64,000 nucleotides of DNA from Gnetum montanum (GCA_015680685.1 MNCI01011084.1:266585-330584), one strand, 5' to 3'. Shown: positions 32,393 to 54,769, counted from the stretch's first letter. Made by a program: numbers and translations. Notes: generated from the letters alone by a model not told the origin.

Positions 32393-35300
32393 TTCCTATT
32401 TTGTATGTCATAGGCTAAGTCCACATTTGATTGTATTCTTATTCCCCATCGTATCATAATCATTGACCCATGAAAGATTATATCAAATCAAAGATCATTT
32501 GTGACTATGAGTTAGGTACTTTCATAGTTAATTCATGGAGATGCTTCTTCAAGATTGGAGCAAAACAAATTTATAGAAACATTAGCAAAAAATCCACTAA
32601 TAGCTTTAACAACATGAGCAATATTTGGCCTTGTGTACATCATGACATACATCAAGCTACGTATTGTTTATGCATAGGACATATTATTCATTTTTGTTTT
32701 TTATCACTTATAAAACACTATTTAGAACTAAGCTTGAAGTGACTTGTGAGTAGAGAGCACACTAGTTTTGTCTTGCTCATGTTAAATCTTTCCAACACCT
32801 TTTCAATATACCTTTATTGAAATAACTATATCTTTTCTCCTTTCCTATCTCTAAAGATCTTCATACCAAATATTTTTTGGCTAGTGCAAGTTCCTCCATT
32901 GTAAAGGTCTTTCTCAAATCCTTTTTCAACTTGTCTATTTTCTAAGCATCATGACTAACTATTAATATATCATCCATATGAAGCAAAAGAATAATCAAAT
33001 TATCATTAGAGAATTTCCTCATGAAAATACAATGATTAGAAATATTTCTTTTGTACCCATGCTCTCCCATGGAGTCAAATTTCTTATTCCATTGACAAGG
33101 TGCTTACTTGAGACCATATAAACGTTTCTTCAATTTACATACAAGGTTCTTCTTTCCCTTAACTTCAAATTCTTTAGGGTTCTTTATATAAATATCTTCT
33201 TCTAAGTCATCATGAAAGAAGGTTTTCTTCACATATAGCTATTGAATTTCCAAATTTAGACTAGCAGTTAATCCCAAAATAACTCTAATAGAAGACATCT
33301 TTACCATGGGTAAAAAAATCTCTTAAAAGTTCATTCCCTTCTTCTAATTGAGACTTTTCACTACCAATCTTGACTTGTATCTTGGTTGAGAACTATTTTG
33401 TGCATTATTTAATTTTAACATCCACTTGTTATTAAGACCCTTTTTACTGTTCAATAATTTTACCTGCTCATAAGTATGGTTTTCTTGCAAAGATTGTATC
33501 TCGGTTTTTAACAATTTTTCTTTATGCTCAAATGACATTGCTTCTTGGTAGCCTTCTTGTTTTCCTCTATTAGTGAGCAATAAATACTCATCTATTGAAT
33601 ATCTTCTAGAAGGTTGATGCTGCTTGGTGGATCTACTCAATTGAGGCTCTTCTAGAGGAATTGAATCTTGATGTTGCTCCAATGCAACTTCTTCAATTGT
33701 AACGACATCATCTTCATTATTCAAGGCATCTCCCTCATCATCTTCACATACTATAGGTGGAGTTGTAACGCGATCCAAATGGATCATCATTTTATTAAGT
33801 GACTTGAACCTTTCTTCTTCCACAATTTGTTATACCTTGATCTTCAAAGAACATAACACCTCTACTTTGAATGATTTTCTTATCCTTTAAATCCTATAAC
33901 CTATTGTCGAACTCATCATGTTCATAGTTGAGGAAGATACATTATTTTGTCTATTCATCAAGCTTGAACCTCTCATATTTAGGGATGTGAACAAATGGCC
34001 TATAACCAAAAACCCTCAAATAATCATAAGATATATCTTTTCCTATTCAAACTTTGTTAGGAATATCACCATTCAAAGATTTGAAACAAGAAAGATTGAT
34101 TAAGTTAATAACTATTCTCATTGCCTCATTACAAAATGGTTTTGGTAATTTTTAATGAGAGACTATACATATAATTTTATCACAATTACCCTATTCATTG
34201 TGTTTTGAAACATCATTATGTTGTGGGATCTTTGGCTCTATTTTTATAAACCTAATCCTATGAAAGTTATAATTCTCCTAAAAAGACCCTCTATATTTAC
34301 CATCATTATTAGCTTTAACACATTGTAATTTTCTACTACCTTGCCTTTCCACCTTACCATGAAATTGCTTAAATACATCAAGTACTTGATCTTTACTTTT
34401 TAAAGTAAAAGTTCATATCTTTTTGGAGTGATCATTAATCAAAGTAACAAAGTACAATACATCATCAAGATCTCCATCTTTTATGAAATAAACAAAAGTA
34501 TGAATCAACTCTTGAATATTATTTTTTCTAAAGGGAGGAAATGTATGAAAGGAGACTTTATGTTGTATTCCAACTATACAATGAGTACAAAGCTTTAATG
34601 ATGTACATAGCATTTTAGGTAAGAACTCTTTCTTTATAAGACCTTGAAGTCCCTTTTCACTTAGATGATTAAGCCTTCTATACCATAGTTCAACAAAAGA
34701 TTCCTGCTTAATAGAATTTGCAACTCCACTTGCAAGCTTTACATGAGTGAGATAAAGAAAGTTTTCCTTCTTGTCTTTGGCCATTACTAGAGAATCTTTC
34801 TTGAGCTTCCATCCATCATTACTAAAGAGATTATAATATCCTTCATCGTTAAACTAAGCTATTGATATCAAATTCAAATGGACATTTGCAACATACCTAA
34901 CATCTTTGATAAGTAATATACATTTAACATTGGTTTCAAGCTACACATTGTAAATGCCAAAAATGTTGCACTTCACATCATTTCCCTTCTTAATAGTCCC
35001 AAACTTATCACAAGTGTAGGATGAAAAGGAATCTCTACATGTAGTGATATGAAAAGACGCTACAAAATCAATCATCCATATAAAATCCTTAAGGATAAGA
35101 TTAAGATAACCTTCATCTAATATAGGAACAACATCGCTATCATTAGATGCAACTACTATTATATTTTTTTCTACCTTCTTCTCTTTATCTTTTCCTATGG
35201 CTTGCTCTTTGAGTTTTTTGCATTTCCTTTTAATGTGCTCCAAGTTTATCATAATAATAGTAAACAAAAGCTTTTCTTGATGTTGATTGGTTGTTTTCTC

Positions 35301-35830
35301 TCTCTCTCTTATCTTGAGAATTTTTATCCCAAGAAGTTCTAGTCCTAATTCTACCTTCTCTTTGTACAATTAATGCCTTAGACTCAAAAGATCTACCTAG
35401 TTTTTTTCTTCTAGTCTATTCATTGAACATACTATCTTTGATCATGCCCAAGGTTACCTTCCCATCAAGGGTCAAATTATTAAGAGACACAACTAAAGTT
35501 TCCTAACTATTAGGCAAAGAATGTAAAAAAATCAAAGCTTGTACCTCATCATCTAGTAGAAGCTTCCTTGTATCCACTTGATTTAACAATTCTTGAAACC
35601 TATTTAATTGTTTTGTGACACTTTATCCATCCTTGTACTTTAGATTCACAAGCCTCCTAATTATAAATACTTTTTTTTTGAGTATTTTTATGTTCATAAA
35701 GATTCTCCATTTTCTTCCAAATTTAATAGGAGGATTAACTCTAATGAATAGGAGGATTTAAATTCAATGTTTAGAAAACAGTAAATAGTGCATCTTCCCA
35801 ATTTTACATCCTTCACATTCAAATTCATGA
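32393..35830 (-). pseudogene. Copia retrotransposon remnant I (gag, protease, integrase, RT)
   Basis: Minus-strand order: gag fragment (35750-35370, IWKKMENLYEHK), protease (about 35100-34950, WMIDFVASFHITTCRDSFSSY, with the catalytic D-S-G degraded to D-F-V), GAG-pre-integrase (LWYRRLNHLSEKGLQGL, about 34700) with HCCC-type CTSLKLCTHC, integrase (34600-33830) and RT (33500-32700: RYKSRLVVKSLN, LVCKLKKRLYGLK, and HMDDILI at 32990-32970, where the family has YVDD). Many stops. It is cut on the left by the E LTR at 32392. No LTR of its own was recognised. Confidence 0.8.
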
Positions 35831-38671
35831 TATGTATCATATATAGAAACTTCTTAATAAACTGATGCATTTTCCTATGGTCTTAAGATTTACATTCCCT
35901 AGTGTAAGATGTCATTTTAACATTTCATCTTGATTAATGAACATATACAAATTTTTAATATAATGATTAGTCAATTTAAACATTCTATTGCAAGGTACAT
36001 TGTAGGCAAGAACTTCACCTCCACAATGTACTATGCAATAAGGATTGCCTTGATAATTCTTATTAAATTCAACATACAAACCATTATTAATAAGTTGATA
36101 AATACATATCAATGTCATGGAAAACTCTACATCATAACACACATTTTTTAAATTCATATTATAAATTTTCATGTACCTCCATTTTGCAATTTTAATTAAA
36201 CATTCATTCCTAATTCTTATGTAATGAAAATTTTCGAACTTCTGAACATTAAATAATAATGATGAATCATCAATAAAATATCATGAGTGATGAGCCACAA
36301 TATCGCACCCGCGATATCGTGGCCTTCCATGCAATATCACGTACACAATATTGTGACCTGCCTCATTACCTATAAATAAGAGGTGGGCGCACTTGGTTTG
36401 CATAGTTAATCTTAGTCCCTTACCCAAACTCTTGCCTTTTCTCCCTCTTAGAGTTAGAATTATTTCTGCGTGCCCGTAGTAGGAGTCATAAAGTGAATCG
36501 ATCTTTATTCGAGCATTGTGTACCTAAGCACACCTTGTGTATGGCAATAAAAGACAAACTTTGAAATAAACCTTGCAATATTCAGAATAGATTAATTTAT
36601 GTTAATTACTGTTACTTAATACTTTTCTTAGTTAATTAATGATTCTCTCTCATCCTACAACTCTCCTAAGTAAGCACACACAATACAATCACTTCGAGCA
36701 TGCATGTAACACTTGGTAACCCAGTAATGATTAGCGTTTGGTAATCCCAGTAGTGTTGCACTGGTTCAGGATGTGTACGGCAAGTGAGAACGGATACTAG
36801 TGTTAGGATCAGTTAGAGCCTAGTTAATAAGTAGTCAAATTAAATTAGTTACTTAGTTATCTCTCTCCTCCCTTATTAGCAGCAGGACATAAAAACATAA
36901 AAAATATAAAAATCATATGTCTCAAGTTTACTTAACCATACAATCATGACATACAAGTAAGCTTGGGAAGACAACGATTGATCAACCCATTCTTGTTCCA
37001 CAAAGGTGCATAAAAACTTAGTCCTTGGAATTCAATCGGATCATGCATAGATGCTCGTATTCATATGGTTGAGCGTAGGGATACCTCACCGCTCATCAAT
37101 GAGGCAAAAAAATCTATATACACAGAGTCACCAAAAGTTTCATTAGTCATAGTTTAGGCATTAAAGTTAATAGGATGTGATTCCTTATTTACAATCTTAG
37201 TAGACCTAGGCTTTAACTTATTTGTTTTTCATTATTTTTCTTATTAAGCCTTTTAGCCCTATTCTTTGCAAACATATTGAATTGATGTTAGTCATTACCT
37301 TTGTAATAGTATGAGTCAAAATTAGCATGATACTATCCTTCACTAATTAAAAAGTCTCAAATCATTTTAAGAAATGATTTCACTAATGTATTTAAAAGGT
37401 CTTAGGTCATTGTGGGTAATGATTAAGTTTAATAAACCTGTGATTATGAGGGCTCATGTATATAGATGTTTTAGGGCTAGTTCTGAATCTAGTGTGACTA
37501 TAACTTTAGGACAAATTACCATGGATGAGGGCAATTGAGGCCAATAAGGTAGGCACAGTAGTAGTTGTATGAAGAAATCTGATGTTGGAAAGGGAAGCCC
37601 AACAGTGTGCATGAAACTACTATATTGCAAAGCAAGGTGTCTACCTGGGTTGTTGTATTGCAAACCAAGGCTCTAGGAATGCTACTACTACATTGCAAAG
37701 AAAATCCATTTTATATTATCCTTCCTAGCTTTTGCTAGTGAAAATGCTTCATTAGCATGGACATAGACACTTTGACGAACCTTGAAAAATCTCTATGTCG
37801 CTGATTTTTCTACATTTTGTTTTTTGATGTTTCATTGTTGTTCTCAACATTTTTCAACATTGTTCCATTGTTCAATTTAGGGTTTTTCCTACACAATATT
37901 TTGTAATACTCTTTAACTTAGGATATTTTGGTTTTTGTAATAATGGTTTGTGTCATAGCTATCCTTCTTTTTGCAAATGTAACAATACTAAGATAATTGC
38001 TTTCATTTTCAATCATTCATATTTTTACTCATCAGTGCTTGAGAAGAGATCCCACTATTGGATGCATAGACCTTCATCTTGGCTTTTTCTTCTAATACCT
38101 TTGTACATAATTCTATCCTAATGTAGTGCTCTCAAAAGATACAATTTAATAGTTTATATGATACTTGGACATTCTATGTCTAGAGACTAGCTTGTAATAC
38201 ATAAGCTTTCTAGACAAGTGTTGTCACTAGATCATCTTCTTTTAACTTTAATGAATTCAATTGATTTTAAAAGGATACTATCTTGGATTCATTCTTAACT
38301 TCAAACATTTCTTCAAGATTTTTTCACATCTTATAGGTATGTCTTGCTTTTCAACAAGTTGTATATGCTCTCCAAATAACACCTAAGTCTATCAATATCT
38401 ATGCCATCTTGTTGTTATCATCCACTGTGGTAGTTTTGACTATGGTTTCTTCAAGATCATTTCCACGCAGCAAAAATCTCATTTGTAGCTTCCAAATGTT
38501 ATACGTTGATTCATTTAGCACTTGACTTTCTACTAATGATGCACACATTTTTGCGTTTGTTGTGGTTACATAAAACGTTTTTTGCTCATTGATAGGAGCC
38601 GTAGTTATTCATGGGGATCACTCATCGTCCTACTTCAATACTATGCAAAGTTTCCAAGATCTAGTAAAGTG
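35831..38671 (-). pseudogene. Copia remnant II (gag, zinc knuckle, protease/pre-integrase), split by a solo LTR
   Basis: Minus-strand gag from about 38625 (ESQVLNESTYNIWKLQMRFLL; UBN2-type gag with LNSLKLKEDD), zinc knuckle start CYICKKKDSYD (about 37985), and a protease/pre-integrase segment at 36172-35880 (NVCYDVEFSMTLICIYQL, LKWHLTLGNVNLKTI). The solo LTR at 36288-37098 interrupts it with a perfect target duplication. It lies head-to-tail with remnant I; whether the two were one rearranged element is unclear. Confidence 0.65.
36288..37098 (+). mobile_element. Solo LTR of the TGATGAG Gypsy family
   Basis: 811 bp from TGATGAG to CTCATCA with perfect target duplication ATGAG (36283-36287 and 37099-37103). 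The U3 carries 'gcgatatcgtgg' and 'caatatcacgtacac' palindromic motifs, TATA 'cctataaataagagg' near 36368 and polyadenylation signal 'ggcaataaaag'. Same length as the solo LTR at 1908-2718. Confidence 0.9.
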
Positions 38672-38949
38672 GGGGTTGTTAAGGTGAGTAGCGAACTGGA
38701 GAAGAAAACCTTAAAATCAAAGCCTTAATAGAACCCAAAGTTGTGAGATGACCCCCAGTCACCTACAACAAGATAAGCTTTTTGCATCCCTTGGGATGAA
38801 ATCTAAAAAGAAAAAGCCAAAACAAGCAATTCAAAAGAGATACTACTTAAGAAAAAGTAATATTATTGGTAAAGCCTAGTTCTTAACATTGAAGTTGAAC
38901 ATCACTAGCAATAGAGCATTTCATACCATAGTCAAATTCAATGTAGTTG

Positions 38950-41900
38950 ATGTTTTGATACCAGGCATCTAGACGACATTTCCAAATAAAGAAAATAATC
39001 TCAAACAAGAGGATTTTCAAGGCTTTTTGAAGGTGTCTCTTAACACAGTCATCTTTGAAGATACATAGAGGGAAACCGACATAATGGTTAGGAATAAAAA
39101 CTTGGAGAGATTAACACCACTTTCAAATTTGTTAAAAGAATGAGCAATCCCAAAAGACATGCACAAAAGAATCATCGACTTGACAAATGATGCATTTAGG
39201 GTAATCAAATCCTAAGAAGTGAAGCCTATGTCCAATGGGAAGACCTTGATGAATCAAGGACCAGAAAAAGAAACAGTGCTTAGGTTGGGCCATGGAAGTC
39301 CAAACACGATGAAAAATAGCTTTCCAATGGTGATCCTCAAGATGCACACTTCATCTTCTATTTAAAGTGGAGAGTTGGAATTATTACACATGAAACCAAG
39401 ATTTGGCTTTAGAATGACGTAAAGAATGCAGAGGGGAACCATCAAGCCAAAACCAATCATCATACCAAGGAGTATTATTATGCAACTTAGGAACACCAAA
39501 GTTGGAGAGAACATGCTCAATGTGCTGGTAAATAAGAGTATCTTGTCTTTAAAACCCCCATGTTACTTTGGCATGTTGCCAAGAGAGGGTAGTGGAATCA
39601 TTCCTAATAATAAATAATTGAGCAACAATATGGAGATTATGATCAGCAAAAGAATTGGCTCTATGAGAGAATTCATCATAAAGATAACCAAAACTCTTTT
39701 TTAAAATAGGAGACCACTAGATGGAGTGCATCAACAAAGAGTTCAAGCTTATCTGGGAAGGCTTCCATTGCAAAAAGCCTTTAAGTTGACTCCAACACCG
39801 CCAAATTTGCTTGAACAAGGAAGAACCTATAATCTTTTGAGAACCTCTGCTGATGATCCAATTTCTCCAATGAGTGTTTTTGCATCTATAGTGATTACCA
39901 AGACAAGAAATATTACGCCTAAAAAGGATCTTCCAAGCTTCATCTCCTTCTATACAATGAGTGACCCACTTGGAGGCCAAGAGAATACTTTGGTGCTCAA
40001 TAGAGGCGAGGCCTAAGCCCCTGTGTTCCTTGCTTAAAGTGCAGATATCCTAAGCACCTCAATGAAAAGCTTTCCAATTGTCCTTATCCCCCCATAAAAA
40101 ATCCCTAAGAATTTTGTTGATGCACTGAAAGGAAGATCCTGAAGGAGCCATAAAAGAAAGAGTGGTACATGTGAGTGGAGCTCAAAATATGATTAACTAC
40201 GATAAATCTACCTACAAGAGATAAGGGTTTAGAAGCCCATTTCAAAGCTTTATGTTTCACTTTTTCCACCACATTATTCCATAAGGTAGTGGGAGTGGTG
40301 AATAAAGTTATCAAGATATCCAAAATGGTGAAAACATCTATAGGAGAAAGCCACTTGATATTAAAATGATAAGTTCAAGTAGGCCTTGGAGAGAAGCTAG
40401 ATCAAATAGCTTGTATTTTGTTCCAATTGATTTCAGCTCCTAAGGCTCTACAATAGATGTCAATGCAATCCAAGGTAGTGTTAGAATTATTATGGTCCTC
40501 AAGCAAAGTGAGAAAAGTGTCATCCACAAACTGGCTATAAACAAGATCCTTTCCTTATTATGCAAAGGAGATACCTCTTAACCTCATAGATTCATTGTGA
40601 GATCTAAGAACAACTCCAAGAGCATCAACAACTAGGATAAAAAGATAAGGAGCTAAAGGGCATCCCTATCGTACTGATTTTTTAAGTTTAAGAACCTTAG
40701 AGAAGGTTTTGTTAATACAAATAACTGAAGAGGCCTCTAAAAAAACCAGATTGATATGGCTATCAAAAACAGTACCTAAGTTATGATACTTAACTACACT
40801 TCTTAAAAAGGACCAATCAAGCAGGTCATAAGCTTTTGCAAAATCAAGCTTAAGAAGAATGGCTTTTTGATCAATGGAAGAAGCCCAATGCAAGCCTTCA
40901 AAAGAAATAACAACATTGTTTAAAATATACTTGCCCTGAACAAAACCAATTTGCTCTTTGCTTATGAGATGAGGATAAAAAGATTTTAATTTATTGGCTA
41001 TAGCTTTAGCAACAATTTTGTAGATAACATTTAAAAGAGTGATAGGGTGTTAGTTGCTAATGCACATACGATCTCCTGACCTGGGTAAAAGCTTAATAAT
41101 ATTGGCATTGATCACTTTGCCAAACGAACCTTTCCTAAGAGCTTCCTTATACACACTATAGATAGTATCTTGAAGAGTGGGCCAGAATTTCTTTAAAAAT
41201 TCTGTAGGAAGACCATCCATACTAGGGGCTTTGCCATCGTGAAGTTGTTAAAGAGCTTTACCAAGATCCTATTTAGAAAGAAGAGAAGTATCACCAAAGA
41301 TGGAACGATTGAAAGGAGTAATAACTCCTAAGCAGGTATTAACTGCAATGGGATCAATATCTTCTTTTCGAAAAATTCAAAAGTAAAACTCAAAGAAAGC
41401 CTGTAGAATGTCAATCTTGGAGGTAAAGATATTATCATCAATTTGAATAGCTAGTATTTTAGGGAATGGGTGTTTCCGTTTGAGGATATAAAAAAAATCT
41501 TTAGCAACCTAGTCACCCATTAGAGCCAAGAAAGACAGGCACAAAGGTGAACACCTCTAGCTTCATGGTGATCCATCATACACATGTTCTCCTTGGCAAT
41601 TTGCAAGTGACAGAATTGAGCCTAAGTAGCTTCACCTCTATTAATAGCGTTTTGTAATAAGGAGATTTTTTTATGAAGGTTAGACTTATGAGAATTTAAT
41701 CTTGAAGCCACCAATTCACCTACATGTTTGAAAAACCATTGGAGGCAAGTACAAGCATTAGTCCACCAATCAATCCAATCATCTTCTCCAAGGGGTTTAG
41801 GATGCAAATTCCATATTTACATCAATAAAGAGCAAAGGAAGCTACTACGAAGAAAGGTAGTGTTAAAAATATAAAGGTGATTGGAAGAGCGGGAGAAACC

Positions 41901-42270
41901 AAAGAGAGAAAGAGACCAGTGAATAGGATAATGATCTAATAGAACCTGGGTATAATCTGCCTGAACAGGAGCACCGTTGGTGGTAGTAAATTGAATAGAA
42001 GCATTTGCAGATAGGTAAACCCAATCCAACCTAGAAGAAAAGTAGGAGTTTCCATGTCTAGCATTGCTCCAAGCAAACCAATTAGAAGTACTAGAAGAGG
42101 GGTAGTTTCCATCAGCTTCTTGCAAATTCAATTTGCTCTTCAAGAAAAGCCAAACAGAAAGCTCCCTGTTGTCTAAACCACCTCTCTGTCCTCCAAACTT
42201 ATCCTTTGGATGCTCAATCATATTAAAGTCTCCCACGATGATCCAATTAACTATGGGCAAGTTGTGCCTC
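38950..42270 (-). pseudogene. LINE ORF2: endonuclease, RT, zf-RVT
   Basis: Minus strand. The AP-type endonuclease (42260-41820) shows NWIIVGDFNMIEHPKDKFGG, SRLDWVYLS and LDHYPIHWSL (the family's SDHxPI, with S changed to L). RT (about 41300-40350) shows ILLKLDFAKAYDLLDWSFL, GCPLAPYLFILVVDAL and QFVDDTFL (about 40535-40510; the family's ADD becomes VDD). A C-terminal zf-RVT segment follows (39347-39090: AQPKHCFFFWSLIHQGLP, CIICQVDDSFVHVFWDC), then FIWKCRLDAWYQ. Several stops and frameshifts. Confidence 0.85.
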
Positions 42271-42859
42271 AGCCAATTCTAAAAAAGCTTCCAATCATTC
42301 AGATTACAAGGAGCGTAAATAAAAACGATCCCTAGGATTTCATTAGCCTACTGTAATCAAACCCAACAACAATGCCCAAAATTATTATAACTATGATTAA
42401 TAACAAACTCCTGTCACTTACTATGAAGAAGAATTATAGCTCCCCCTTTGCCATGTTCATGGTGAGAAGAGACATAATAACTATTAAGAAAAATACTCTT
42501 ATAACAGGTTTGAAGGTGGAATCCTTGGATTTTAACTTCTTGAATACAAACAATATCTAGGGAATACCTACAAATATAATCTTGGACTATATATCTTCTA
42601 TAGGGATCTAAGAGTCCCCTAACATTTCATGATAAACACTTCATTATGGAGGTGAAGATGAAGGAGGATCTCTCTCAACCACTAAAGCCTTAAAAGAATT
42701 CCTAAACTCAAAGTTATTTACTAAAGGATGATGAGCACTTGTTCTTCTACTAGCGATTGATTAACATTAGCAACAACCAAGGATCGGTGTCCTTTAGGGA
42801 AATTGCTAAAGATAGGATTATCTCGTGTGACTAAGGCATAAGATTTCCAGGTAACTTGC

Positions 42860-43790
42860 TCTCAACCACTAGTAGCATCCTTTGGGACCCTTTCTTGGTT
42901 AAGAGGAGTCTTAGTAACATCGGTATCCTCAATATTCATATCTTCTGCATCTAACATCTCAACAGTATCATTACCTATATCCTTAGATATATTTTTATCT
43001 TTTAATTCTTTACTAACTTGTTCAGCTAAAATTCTCTCAACTTCAATCTTGGCCAATAACTTTGAACATTGAGCTTTTCGATGATTAAGATCAAGACAAT
43101 AATAACAATAGTTTGGGAGCGTAAGATATAAAATTTTTTGAACAAAAGTCTTTTCTTTCACATTAAATTCTAGTAATTCATAACATTGCTTTTGCATATC
43201 AATTTTAACACACTCGTCGAGTTGGTCTTGAACAAAAACCTGAAAAGGACTCCATACCGATGACCTCCCCAACCTGCGCAACAAGAATGTCAACATGGGG
43301 AGAAAAATGTGATGGGAGCCCTGAAAATTCTATCCATACTGGCAAAATACTTTTGCTTTCTTTTTTGAAGTCAAAATCCTCTTTCCAAGGTTGAAGCACT
43401 AAGAAGAATCCATAGATGTTCCAAATTGATTGTTGTTTCACGAAATCTACTATAGCCCTAGTTTCAAAAGTGAAAAGAAAAACCCTTCTGGTAAGATTAG
43501 AAGCTAGGGTTAATCTAATGTTTCAGGTTCCCAGAACTTTTTGACCCATTCATGGAAAACTGAGGCAAGAGAAATCCTACCAATTAAAAAAACCAATTGC
43601 ATAAAGATGGGTACAGGTTTGAACGACTTGATCAAAGATGTCTTCAGGAAAGTCAAACCGTAAAATGTTGTCATTATCATCCATATTAGTAGTATTGTCA
43701 AAGGGTTGCAAATCACTATTGGAGGAGTCCATTATTTTACGTTTTTTCCTTCCAACATCAAAAAATAAAGAGACAATTTGGGTCATGCAA
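42860..43790 (-). pseudogene. LINE ORF1 (DUF4283-like with CCHC zinc knuckle)
   Basis: Minus-strand frame starting near 43786 or 43731 (MDSSNSDLQPFDN). It continues through a DUF4283-like RNA-binding region (FVKQQSIWNIYGFF, LPVWIEFSGLPSHF) and a zinc knuckle CYYCLDLNHRKAQC (about 43105-43065) of the standard C-x2-C-x4-H-x4-C spacing. At least two frameshifts. Typical of ORF1 in plant L1 elements. Confidence 0.75.
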
Positions 43791-44358
43791 ACCCGTTGGG
43801 CCCTAGCCCAAGCGCTTTAGGGAATCAAAGCAGAGAATGTATTAAGAAAAAAAAAACAAAAACAAAAAGGAACAAACTCACCAAGACACCTGTTCACCGA
43901 ATGGCAAAAGGCACTGCACTGCAAAAACCCCACCAATCTTAGAAGAAGATTCCACTAATCAATGCTCAAGCACAGCCCTACATCACAATAGCAAAATGTA
44001 GCCACCTCAATTCAGTTTTGCAAATGAACTTTGGATCCCGAGCTCAAAATAGGTCTGACGCCACTACTCCCAAAAATCATATAGCCCTACCATGATACCA
44101 AAATAACGCACAAGCTAGAAGAAAAATCTGCAACAAACAAGTATTTGCAGCAACAAACAATTCTTGGTTCCACTAGTCATCATAGTCCCCAACACTACGA
44201 TCCAAAATACTCAAGTCCTCCTTTGCAAAGATGCAAGTCAAACAGAGACCCCACTACTGCAAAAAGAACAGAACAAAGCCCTCAAGTTTCCGCAACAGCA
44301 ACTTAACTACCAAATCCTCAATCAGAAACCCTATATCACTTCAAGATCTAGTAAAGTG

Positions 44359-46444
44359 AATCATGAATACTAAAAAAGGGAAAATACCAATACCAAATAA
44401 ACTTAACTCACAAAGACATGCTACAATGATCATAAAGCTAGTTGGGTTAAGAACCCTTTTAAGTACTATGAAATATTTGGGTTAAAACAACACATAATGA
44501 CATAAAACTAAATAACCTAACACCGGACTATGTATTTACACGGTGAACATAAGTACAACAATGATATCAAGGAAAATACATAATAATAGAAAAAAATGAA
44601 ATGATGAATTTGCATATATTCTAAACAAACACATGCAACAAATCCTCAATGATTACTACAAATATCACAAAATAAAATTGTGAGTTTGACTACCTCCTCA
44701 CAAAATATTACCTTTAGACATCACAATACACAAATATTTATAAGCAAAAACATAAAATAGGCTAATGCATCTACATCAAAGCATTATTGGTTGTGTTGGC
44801 ACATCTATGCCCACATACATCAAAGCATTATTGGTTGTGTTGGCACATCTATGCCCACATAGATGCATCGACACATCTTGAAGAAGATTTTCCATTGCTC
44901 ACCAACTCTATAAAAAGATTCTTAACCAACATCATTAAAGCCCCAATGTGTTTGTATTGGAATAGGGTAATATTGACTTTTTTATAAAATTCAAATAATA
45001 TTCAATGTTAATGGTTCACATTGTCATGGATCTTTTAAAACCTTACACCATAACCGCTCGCATACATTGCTTCCTTATGTGCATCAATTATTTATCATCT
45101 AAGTAGTCAATCATCATTTTACTAATTATCATTTTAGTACCTTAAATCCTATTATTGTATTAACATTATTTTAATCCCTCCCTTTTTTTAAAGAGAAACT
45201 CAAAAAAGCAAATTATATTAACAAAATATCTTTATAGCAAAAAGGAACATGAGTTGAGACATGTGAACAGGCAGAACCGTCACAACAAAAGCACAGCCTA
45301 AGAGGCCCATCAAAACAAAATAAGTGCCTAACCAACAAACAAGCAAATTTCACCAACGAGGCCAATAACAGGTAAGTAGGCAAACTCATCTGAAAAACAT
45401 GACAAACAAAGAGATGCACCCAAAGTAAGCAAAAGGTTGTCATAGTGGGTCGGAGGGTTGATTAGAGGCGACAATGTCATTTTTCAAGGACAGTATAACC
45501 CAGTCAGCTAAAATACCTTAACTTTAAATCCCATCAACAATATAACATAGACACCGACCTTTTATTCCATCAACGTAAGCTATTACCGTATGCAAAGATT
45601 GAAGCATATAATTTTTTTTTCTACCACCTTCTATCTACCTGACTCTAATTCAATCCTGTCCGTATATATATATATTTCTACCGTTAAGTAACTCGTCTCT
45701 CACTATATCCATCAGTTTCGTAAATCTAATGAAACAAAATTCCGAGAATAATCTCAGAAACATTCGGAGAATATTCTAAGCTAAATTAAATCAAAGGTTA
45801 TCCTCGGAACTTTATGTTTAAGCGATGCATACCAAATATTGTTTTCGAGTTCCAAGAAAAAACAGACGCTGGGAAAAAAAATCCAGTGGCCATTTAGATC
45901 CAGTGCTTATGATTAGGTATAATCAACGACGTCTCGTTTTCTGCTGCTTGATCAAAATCAATTAGGCAAATGAAACATCAGAAAACGCCAAACCAATCTG
46001 CAGATGTTATCAGGAGGTCATCCAAATCGTGTTTTTAAACAAAAAACAAAAAAAAAAATCTACCAGAAGTTGCTTTAGTGTTAAACAACAATGAAGCTGT
46101 AGAAAACAGATCTTGTTAAACACGTTAAATATACTTGTAAGAGAAATCCCCAAACGTAAAACCTTCCAAGAAACATTAGGAACCTAAAAGAAACACCCCC
46201 TGGAAGACAAAATGGACATGCGTATGCCGCACTCTTGGTATTCACAATTCCATGAAAGATTGCAATGTGAAGAATCAAGTTGCACATGACATGAAACTCC
46301 CCATATCTAGAGAAAGCTGCTATAGCATGAATTGACGTATTATCTTATTCTAATGGATAAATAAAATCAATTTGACAAACTAAGGGCCTGTGATCAACTT
46401 TCGGTGAAACAACATCACTGTTACTAAGAAATTTTGGTACAAAA
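44359..46444. other. Gene-free interval between the LINE and SEC23
   Basis: About 2.1 kb, AT-rich. It contains the 44-bp tandem duplication at 44773-44860 and a short TA microsatellite at 45663-45675. The last few hundred bases before 46444 should include the SEC23 3' UTR; I could not place a polyadenylation signal with confidence. No gene recognised. Confidence 0.5.
44773..44860. repeat. Perfect 44-bp tandem duplication
   Basis: The unit starting 'acatcaaagcattattgg' is repeated once without change (44773-44816 and 44817-44860), so it is recent. Confidence 0.9.

Positions 46445-54769
<8,325 letters not shown>

Larger units (their letters stand above)
38672..44341 (-). mobile_element. L1-type LINE
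   Basis: Minus-strand non-LTR retrotransposon with ORF1 (about 43790-42860) and ORF2 (about 42270-38950). It is flanked by a perfect 17-bp direct repeat, 'caagatctagtaaagtg', at 38655-38671 and 44342-44358, read as the target-site duplication. No poly-A tail is visible at the 3' end, which is odd for L1. The 43791-44341 stretch would be the 5' UTR. The copy appears nearly full-length but carries stops and frameshifts. Confidence 0.75.

Noticed and set aside
45213-45443. Cys/Leu-rich minus-strand frame of 76 codons
   Set aside because: No family motif, no homologous copy in the window, and composition typical of random AT-rich sequence read in a Leu/Cys-rich frame.
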